A stretch of DNA of 64,000 bases from Takakia lepidozioides (taxonomy: Eukaryota > Streptophyta > Takakiopsida > Takakiales > Takakiaceae): NCBI GenBank assembly GCA_030704615.1, contig CM060731.1:90190756-90254755 (forward strand), read 5' to 3'. The position numbers and the translations under genes are program-made. Shown in pieces: positions 57,561 to 64,000 of the stretch. Each line of letters begins with the position of its first letter. Within the stretch, counting starts at the first letter, position 1. The notes below the pieces were generated by a model, which was given only the letters and a program-made list of their open reading frames with translations, had not been told where the DNA came from and searched no databases.

Positions 57561-58083
57561 TACATGGGGAACAGTTATCATTGGAAGAGAACGACTGTGA
57601 GGGAACGATATCTGCAGAAGGAACGTGTTACTTCAGGGATGACGGTTAATTAGTTAGGTGGTTAGAACAGCTTGCGGGCAGATAAGGAGAGCGGCAACGG
57701 AAAGAAGGACACTTCACGGGGAGCGCTTCTGGGTCATGTATGAGAGGAGATCAGGCGGAGAGAAGAAGGAGAGCACGGAGAAAGAGGAGAGATGAACAAT
57801 AGATGCTTGTTACATGCAAAGCTGTAGTGAAACTGTAGGGCAGATTAGAGTCACCATGGCATTGGCCTGATACCTGATAAATCATAATCTGATACTTATT
57901 CGATACAAACACACTGTGTAGAGAGACATGAGTGAAGCTGTGGAATGAATGCATGATTAACTGGAACTTAATAGATACTGAAGCAATCTGATGCTTCAGT
58001 ATACACGGTAAGGTAAATTGATAACATGAAGGCGAGAAGGAATACAAATAGGAAGCACAACCATGATTCACTAGCTGCAGGTC
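57561..58083. other. leader region before two plus-strand reading frames
   Basis: About 520 bp without repeats or a recognisable gene, directly ahead of the ATG at 58084. It could be a leader of an element-borne transcript. I see no TGGTATCAGAGC-type primer site here. Confidence 0.35.
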
Positions 58084-58779
58084 ATGACTGATTGTTCTGA
58101 GCGGGCTAAGTGCTTAGAGATATCCAACTCTTCTATCTTGGAGTTTCCACCTCGGATAGCGAAGGGATGGGTGAGTAAAAGCCGCTTGACATTTGGCGAC
58201 CATACTGGGGAACTGGGTCATGAACAACCAGATGTGACAGGCATCTGGTGGGATCATGGTGGTTGGAGAATTAAAGAATTTGATGTGAATCAAATTCCCT
58301 GTGAAACTGAGAAGGAAAGATTGTCCAAACAATTCTTTCAGAGGTTCTTGGAATTGCCAGACGGTTGTAAAGAAAACATTCTTAAGAGAGTGCATGATAC
58401 CGACCCTGAGTGGGGTCTGGAGAAAGGAGTGATAAAGATTTATCGGGTGGCCTGTAGAGGAAGAGCACGTTGGTTACCAACACTGGTTTATGTGGTAGCA
58501 TTGCTATCCATTAAGCAAGTAGAGTTTGAAGGTTGGGAGGAAATGAAGGTGAATGTTTATACTCATATGCATGAGGAGCTTGTACTGGTAAAGAATTGGA
58601 TTCCAAAGGATGTTCTGTGGATCAAACTCACACCAAGAACAGCTTTCCAGACTTGTTTGTCATATGGTTATATGGTAACGGAGACTTCTAGTATAGCCAA
58701 GGGTGCATTGAAGCTTGAAAGAAACCCAGGCATATACGAGAGATACTACAGAAGAGAGTTTTGGTTATTGTCACATTAA
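58084..58779 (+). CDS. unknown protein, 231 residues
   Basis: An uninterrupted ATG-to-stop frame (MTDCSERAKCLEISNSSILE...) with ordinary amino-acid content, several tryptophans and a folded look: IWWDHGGWRIKEF, FLELPDGCKENILKRVHDTD, VVALLSIKQVEFEGWEEMKV, PGIYERYYRREFW. There is no signal peptide or membrane segment. I do not recognise a domain. A second frame starts 20 bp after its stop. Its A/T-rich codon use resembles the gypsy pol at 62600-64000 more than the GC-rich MULE genes, so it may be a structural gene of a retroelement; that is a guess. Confidence 0.5.
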   Translation: MTDCSERAKCLEISNSSILEFPPRIAKGWVSKSRLTFGDHTGELGHEQPDVTGIWWDHGGWRIKEFDVNQIPCETEKERLSKQFFQRFLELPDGCKENILKRVHDTDPEWGLEKGVIKIYRVACRGRARWLPTLVYVVALLSIKQVEFEGWEEMKVNVYTHMHEELVLVKNWIPKDVLWIKLTPRTAFQTCLSYGYMVTETSSIAKGALKLERNPGIYERYYRREFWLLSH

Positions 58780-58799
58780 AGAAATGAAATACATGGGAC

Positions 58800-59294
58800 A
58801 TGAGTGATGAAAGAGAAGCTAGACTCCAGAGATATTCAGCAAAAAGAGAAAGTTATCTGAAAGTTAATTATCCATATCTTTGGGAGAGAGGAATAGACAT
58901 AGGGGAATCATCTGGACCTCTCACACCATTAAGATCAGAGACTACATCACCCATACCGGAAGAACTAGAGTTGGATGCCACTCCTTCTTTTTCTTTGCAA
59001 GAAAGATTAAGGGAATTGGTACAGGAAGAAGATCAACCACGAGGTGAAAGATCTGAGGTACATCCTTGGATAAAAGATTTGACAGAAATCTTTGATAAGA
59101 GTTGGCATGGAACACCAAAAGCAGGAACTCCAGTTTCTGAGACGGAAGACGAAGAAGGAGGAGAGGATGTGGCAGAGCCAATGGAGAGTTCAGACTCTCC
59201 AACACCATTGCAGTTGAGTTACATGAGTGAAGAAGAAACCCAACGACGCAATGGCGTGAGCGTTGCGCGTGAGCGTACACTCACGCAGGAGTGA
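58800..59294 (+). CDS. unknown acidic protein, 164 residues
   Basis: Starts MSDEREARLQRYSAKRES, 20 bp after the previous stop and in another frame. It is hydrophilic and acidic, with many S, T, P and E residues (SETEDEEGGEDVAEPMESSD), and likely disordered apart from a helical stretch (SLQERLRELVQEEDQ). No domain is recognised. The end overlaps a repeat of GGCGTGAGCG units, so the natural C-terminus is uncertain. The closeness to the preceding frame suggests one transcript. Confidence 0.45.
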   Translation: MSDEREARLQRYSAKRESYLKVNYPYLWERGIDIGESSGPLTPLRSETTSPIPEELELDATPSFSLQERLRELVQEEDQPRGERSEVHPWIKDLTEIFDKSWHGTPKAGTPVSETEDEEGGEDVAEPMESSDSPTPLQLSYMSEEETQRRNGVSVARERTLTQE

Positions 59295-59415
59295 CGTGGC
59301 GTGAGCCTGCACACACGCTGACGTGGCGTGAGCGTCATGTCAGCATGCTGATGTGGCGGTAAATGATGATGTGGCACTGTCCGTCATCTGCCACGTCAGC
59401 ATTAACATGCGCCGC
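59250..59415. repeat. GTGAGCG / ACGTGGC repeat cluster
   Basis: Short units GGCGTGAGCG, TGACGTGGCGTGAGC and TGATGTGGC, then GCCACGTCAGC in reverse. The ACGTGGC core is that of plant G-box/ABRE elements, but a repeat origin is at least as likely. Confidence 0.6.
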
Positions 59416-59852
59416 CTATAACCGTGGATGGTCCTCTGACCGTGGAATTAATGCAGGGAATCTTGCCTAAATAGAATCAAGATGAGCGTTGAGGCCTACA
59501 ATTGCAGCATCCAACATTGTGCAATTACAAATGCTTGTTTCACTTTTACAATTACGAGGACGACAAAATATCCTCACAAAATGTGCGCCATAAAGGCTGC
59601 CACGGGAAGACCTTCCTCCCTCCTCAAATAACAATGAGAGTTAGGATCATCTTCAAAAGATGATTGTAGTGCATAGCGACAGCAAGACATGTAGACTTCG
59701 AACGGTGCAATGACAAATGTGCACTACCTAAAAGTTGTCACTCAGAGCTCACTCCGTATAGTTGGAGACCATATCATTGCACAGCCGATGAATTGATGTG
59801 AATTACACATTTCAAATCATGGTCATCCACATACCACATTACATAGTTCATG
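59416..59852. other. 3' flank of MULE copy 2
   Basis: About 430 bp of AT-rich DNA with no gene or repeat that I can identify. Confidence 0.4.
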
Positions 59853-61930
59853 CTACCTATGTGTTGTATCCCGCTGCAAAAGAGTATCGACCTCGTTGAA
59901 ACTCATAGTGGCCTGGTGAATGAAGTTGTCACGTTTGGGATCGCAAACCATCCTCCTCAAAAATATGAAATACAAATGTTTGCAGGGTATGAATTTACCT
60001 CTCTTGCCCAAACTAGTTGATAGCATATTCACAAAATCAGGACATGTGCAATTGGGGAAATTGGAAACCGTGATGTCGTAGGTCCTGTCATGAACAGCAG
60101 ATGTGGAAGTGATGATTGTGAATACCCGACCATATCCTGGATCGGGTACTTCCGTGGTGCTTCCAACACGAGCTTGGAGCATTCTTGCGGACTCCACTTT
60201 GCCAAAGTGTTCAGCGGTTGGAGGGAAACGCCGAACGAGCTTTCCATCTCGTTTGGTTGGCCACAAGTCAGAATTTGCCGGGGGGACCCGGGAGGACGCA
60301 GAAGTAGTAGCACATGCATGGGGTTGGGGTTGTCTCGCAAGGGAAAAACCTGCCTCCTCCAACATTTCAATCTCTTGAAAGCTGAGATGTGTTCCCACCT
60401 TCACGGGCCAAACGGTTGGAGGAGATGGCTTCATCACCACGGAAGGACGCACAGTTCCATGCACACATCTGGCACAATCATCTGCGCAGAACCAGAACTT
60501 GTGGTTCTTGGCTTCTGGTTGACCGTATGGATGCATCAAGCCCGTGAAAGTCGGAGCAGGAGTTCGGGCACCACCTCTGGATATAGATGAAGTGCACTTC
60601 TCGAAATTAGTTGCCCTGATCGCTGTACATTTCACACGAGACCCTACACTTGTGCGTTCTATGTGCCAAACGTGGTCGGGGCATGCGGACTCAAGCACAT
60701 CAAGGGGGTTGTTTCTCTCCTACACCATTTCAGTGGCACTGTTTGATGCTGGAGCTTGCCGTCGTGTTGGAGGTTCCTCCACAATGGAGGTTCCGGACAT
60801 GGAGCTGTCATGCAGGGGAACACGAGGCTTCGAGAAGTTATCACGGTCTGCCTTGTGGGAATCTGAATCCGAACCAGGTGGAGTGTTCAATTTCCTCTTA
60901 CAGGAGCCGAACCTCTCCTCCCCTTCAAGATGTGGAACTCTAGAAACAAGTGGCGTTCCCTGGGCATACATGCTCACCGCCCGTGCTATCTTGATTGGAT
61001 CCCCAGATCTGTTTGCAGCACGCAACATCAACTCCCATTTGTCCGGACCCTTGCCACCAACCCCACCTCGTAAGAAATCACAGTATCGGGTTTGTTGTTG
61101 CAAGGCACGTATCAAATCATCTGTTGTTGCCACATACAAATCCCGACCTCGTTTCCCAGACTGTTGCAACCATGCATTGTGCACAGTTTCTGCCAAATTG
61201 CAAGATGGCATGTCCGCCATTTCCTCAATGGACATGTTCTGCAAAGAGGATAACCACACTTCAGAACAGTGCACAGGAAACAACATAAAGAAAGCAATGA
61301 GTCAAAAATATGGAAAGCAAATGTATGAATAAAACATGAAATAGAAGCCTCGTACCATTGTCATGGCTGCTCCCCACTGTCTATACCGGAAGTGCCAAAA
61401 CGCCAGCCAATCTTCCAATGCTCTCATACTCTCAAGTGATGCAGCTCCAGAAGAGAACCACCAGGCACGAATTGTCTGGAACAAAGTGTCCGCCTCCTTC
61501 ATTGTTCTAGCATCTTTGTACTCTTTGCACAATTTACGGTGCTGAGTCTGCATCTCTGGTTTGATGTCCGACTTTGTATGTTTTTCCAGAGATTGTGTCC
61601 AATGGAATAGACATGTACGCTTTCTTCCTGGCATAGGCACTTTTGGGTCGCCCGATCCGAAGACAATACGAACAGCATTGAAATTTGCTTGAGCACTATC
61701 CGCCATGAAACCTGCAAAATTTGGAGATGGCAGCCCATGACACGTATCAGGGAATTCCACATGAGCTTCTGGGATTCCGTATCCTCGGATTGCATGTCAC
61801 AAACTGCAATTGTCATAACTCGTTGGTACACTGGATCGTAGACATGACAAGCCATTGTCGTCCAATCCTTCACTCGTTTCACATGATCAAACATAAGAAA
61901 ACAGTTTTTCTTGTTCTTGTTTCTTGGAGG
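59853..61930 (-). pseudogene. MULE-family transposase, copy 2, truncated and broken
   Basis: Related to the transposase at 46291-49883 but diverged. From upstream: FLMFDHVKRVKDW with the first D, GFMADSAQANFNAV with the second D, an intron (donor at about 61357, acceptor TTTGCAG before AACATGTCC at about 61242) at the same place as in copy 1, NLAETVHNAW with the E, and a SWIM finger (CTC...PCKH) ending at 59853. Breaks: a frame change near 61755, an in-frame TAG at about 60720-60722, and loss of the whole N-terminal part at about 61930, where the gypsy-derived sequence begins. It is not functional. Confidence 0.85.
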
Positions 61931-63740
61931 GAACCACCTGCATGTAATTCTCACTCCTGATTGGCTGTGGACTGCTTAGATAATTCCTTAATTCCACCCC
62001 CCTCCATGGACATTTCCACCTGGAATGTCCAGTAGGACAACACATGTGGCATAGGTTTCCCTTTTCTGAACTCGAAAAGGGTTCCGTTACCCTGGCACTG
62101 AATGCATTAATGGGCCCACAATTAGTATTAGTTGCTGTACCGGGTAGGTACTTTGACGGCCCGATTTGTCCTCTTGCATGACGAAACTCACTTTTGCAAT
62201 CGATGCAGCGCGGTGTGCTTCGCCTAAGCCGCCACGTGTCCGTTTCTAAACATGCCCCCGTCTTCCCCTCTCCGCGTGGCACATTCTCCAAGTTTGACTT
62301 CCAAACTTTTTCTTCACTTGATGGCCACTTTTCTAACGTTAATTCGCGTCCACCTGTCACTGACCCTATGGACTGTGTAATCTGTATGGGCTGTGTTGGG
62401 CTATGATAGGATGTGTGGCACTGTGATGGGCTGTGATAGGTTGTGTCATGCTGTGATGGGCTGTGATAGGTATGCGAACACCTGTAGTTCCCGCCCTGGT
62501 CATATATGCTTGGCTTAGCGACAAGTGCTCCATACTCCGTTGGTATCACTGGCGCAGCCCGTGATTGCTTTTGCGTTTCAACATGCAAATCGTGCTGCAA
62601 TGGTTTGTCATGGATACCACTGTATCCCTTCAACTTATTGGCATTGACTCTTCCCAGCATCTCTTTGTTAATGGTTTGTAACATGGCTGTGTTGTTATCA
62701 TACATCTTCTGTATGACATAAGGTCCCTTCCATGGTGATTTTAGCTTAGAAGCTTTAATCTTCCCCTTCTTCTGCAACCAGAGAACCAAATCTCTCGTCT
62801 TAAAAGTCTTTAATTTGCCTTCATCAAACTGTTCCTTCCTCTTCATCTGAATTCTGGTCATGTTATCAGCTGCATCAGCACGTACTTCTTCCACATGGTA
62901 TAATTCATGTTTCCTGACCTTAATTGAATCTTCCAATTCCATTCTCTTTCCCCATTCAGTTTTTATGGTAGGTAACAAGAATTCCACTGGAAGTAAAGCT
63001 TCCATACCATAAACTAATTGGAATGGTGTATACTTAGTGGTGACTTTATATGAAGTCCTGTATGACCACAAAGCTGTCAGCAGCTTTGTATCCCAATCCG
63101 TTTTGTTTGCATTGACTATCTTAGCCAAGATAGTACATAGTATTTTGTTGGTAGCCTCTGCCTGCCCATTACCCTGTGGGTAATACGTTGTACTTTTCCT
63201 ATGCACAATCATGAACTCTTTAGTCAATAGTTCAATGGTCTCATTAATGAAGTGACTTCCCTGGTCACTGATAAATTCCAAGGGACAGCCAAATCGTGTA
63301 AGTATGTTCTCATACAGGAACCTTGCTGTGGACTTGGCTGTGTTGTCCCTCAGAGCTTTAGATTCCACCCACTTCGTAGTATAATCAGTGGCTGTAATTA
63401 TGTACTTGTTCTGTGTATTCTTGGCCGGTGGGTTAATTGGTCCAACAAAGTCTAGTCCCCATTTCTGAAATGGTTCAGTAGGCATCGTAGGATGCAAAGC
63501 CATCTTCCCAGATCTCTGCAAAAGTCCTAGCCTCTGACATTTATCACAACTCTGACAATACTTGTGTACATCTTTGTATAAAGTAGGCCACCAGTAACCT
63601 GCAAGTAGTATCTTCCTACTGGTAATCTCTTCTCCAAAATGACCTCCAGCCACTCCTTTATGAACTTCCTCCAAAACTTTATTTACTTCATGGTGGTACA
63701 AGCATCGTTTAAGTACTCCATCAGGTCCTAGCTTATACAT
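61887..63740 (-). pseudogene. Tat/Athila-like gypsy pol: integrase and long C-terminal extension
   Basis: Integrase with an HHCC finger (HHEVNKVLEEVH...CQSCDKCQ) and D, D, E in GLDFVGPI, FISDQGSHF and YYPQGNGQAEATNK, then the conserved GPYVIQKMYDNN and KLKGYSG end at about 62630. There is no chromodomain, so it is a different gypsy lineage from the complete element, closest in look to plant Tat/Athila types. The frame stays open for about 245 more codons, through YHSPSQ-type tandem peptides (62375-62475) and a CCHC knuckle (CHMCCPTGHSRWKC, 62010-62051), and stops at 61887 inside MULE sequence. A frame change near 63770 separates it from the RNase H part. The end of the element at the low-coordinate side is not clear. 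Confidence 0.8.
62375..62475 (-). repeat. GGGCTGTGATAGG tandem array inside the pol frame
   Basis: Units of GATGGGCTGTGATAGG and shorter forms. On the minus strand they encode repeated YHSPSQ/YHSPTQ peptides in frame with the integrase. The units resemble the CACAGCCC array at 57390-57560 in inverted orientation. Confidence 0.8.
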
Positions 63741-63764
63741 TCTGCCCCTACCATAGTATAAGGT

Positions 63765-64000
63765 AAAGCCTTGATAGCGATTCTCTTCCTCTGCTCCTTA
63801 CCATAACTAGGTGGGCATTGACCATGAGTAAGGTAGTATCTGATTGGCCACTGCCAATCTAACCATTCATCTGCACTTCCTTGCACCTCCATTGCAAATA
63901 AACTCGCATCAGGTAATTGGTCGTCTACTCCTGTGGCGGGCTCTCCTGTTGTTAGGCGTGACAAATGATCTGCCACAAGATGCAAACGGTCAAGCTTGTA
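63765..64000 (-). pseudogene. gypsy pol: end of RNase H domain, runs off the window
   Basis: HLVADHLSRL is the usual end of the gypsy RNase H domain, followed by the linker WPIRYYLTHGQCPPSYGKEQ toward the integrase. A single-base frame change near 63770 separates it from the integrase frame. The rest of pol and gag would lie beyond 64000. Confidence 0.8.

Noticed and set aside
57390-62475. Arrays as LTRs of one gypsy element in the 57-62 kb region
   Set aside because: Sequence on either side of the two arrays does not match beyond the short units, and no primer site or terminal TG/CA pair is seen.

Overview
The window looks like nuclear DNA of a green plant or streptophyte alga. Host-type genes are split by small GT-AG introns, and one encodes a NECAP-like protein of the land-plant type. 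The retrotransposons carry plant-style hallmarks: a chromodomain Ty3/gypsy element with an initiator-Met tRNA primer site and a second gypsy of Tat/Athila-like type. The very high load of SWIM-type MULE transposases and private satellites would fit a charophyte such as Chara, but that placement is inference only.

Layout. 1-490: inverted monomers of a 120-bp satellite. 1048-10282 (minus): a broken RING-H2 gene split by a young, nearly complete chromovirus (2834-9852; LTRs of about 750 bp, 5-bp target duplication CTAGC). 10650-14345 and 20585-22200: a satellite in which nearly every unit is a GCGACCGCC/GGCGGTCGC hairpin. 14650-19078: the 120-bp satellite in roughly 1-kb higher-order copies. 19079-20584: a decayed relative of the chromovirus. 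24846-25464: a small two-exon RNase H type 1 gene with all four catalytic acidic residues. 26896-40301 (minus): an apparently intact eight-exon NECAP-like clathrin-accessory gene (289 residues) whose fifth intron holds two defective LINEs and several LINE tails. 41873-43063 (minus): part of a SpoU/TrmL-type RNA 2'-O-methyltransferase gene. 44588-45438 (minus): the C-terminal remnant of a pogo/Tigger-like transposase.

45447-57560 is the most unusual part. A MULE-family transposase of 1168 residues (two exons, apparently intact, minus strand) lies beside a plus-strand multi-exon gene with features of a beta-class DNA methyltransferase. Both sit between inverted arrays of a CATGAGCGG-type repeat (45447-45494 and 55514-55574) and are interleaved with satellites built on the palindrome GAAATTCGGCGCCGAATTTC. 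I read this as a candidate 10.1-kb transposon carrying a methyltransferase-like gene; no target duplication is visible. 55590-57280 repeats the palindromic satellite in two opposed blocks.

57376-64000: two adjacent unknown reading frames (58084-59294), a broken second MULE transposase (59853-61930, minus) and the 3' part of a Tat-like gypsy pol gene (minus, running off the window). The pol frame continues past the integrase through a short-peptide repeat to a CCHC zinc knuckle.

Only the RNase H gene, the NECAP-like gene and MULE 1 can be assembled into full, unbroken reading frames. Many other frames are broken by single-base shifts, some at homopolymers, so assembly error should be kept in mind.
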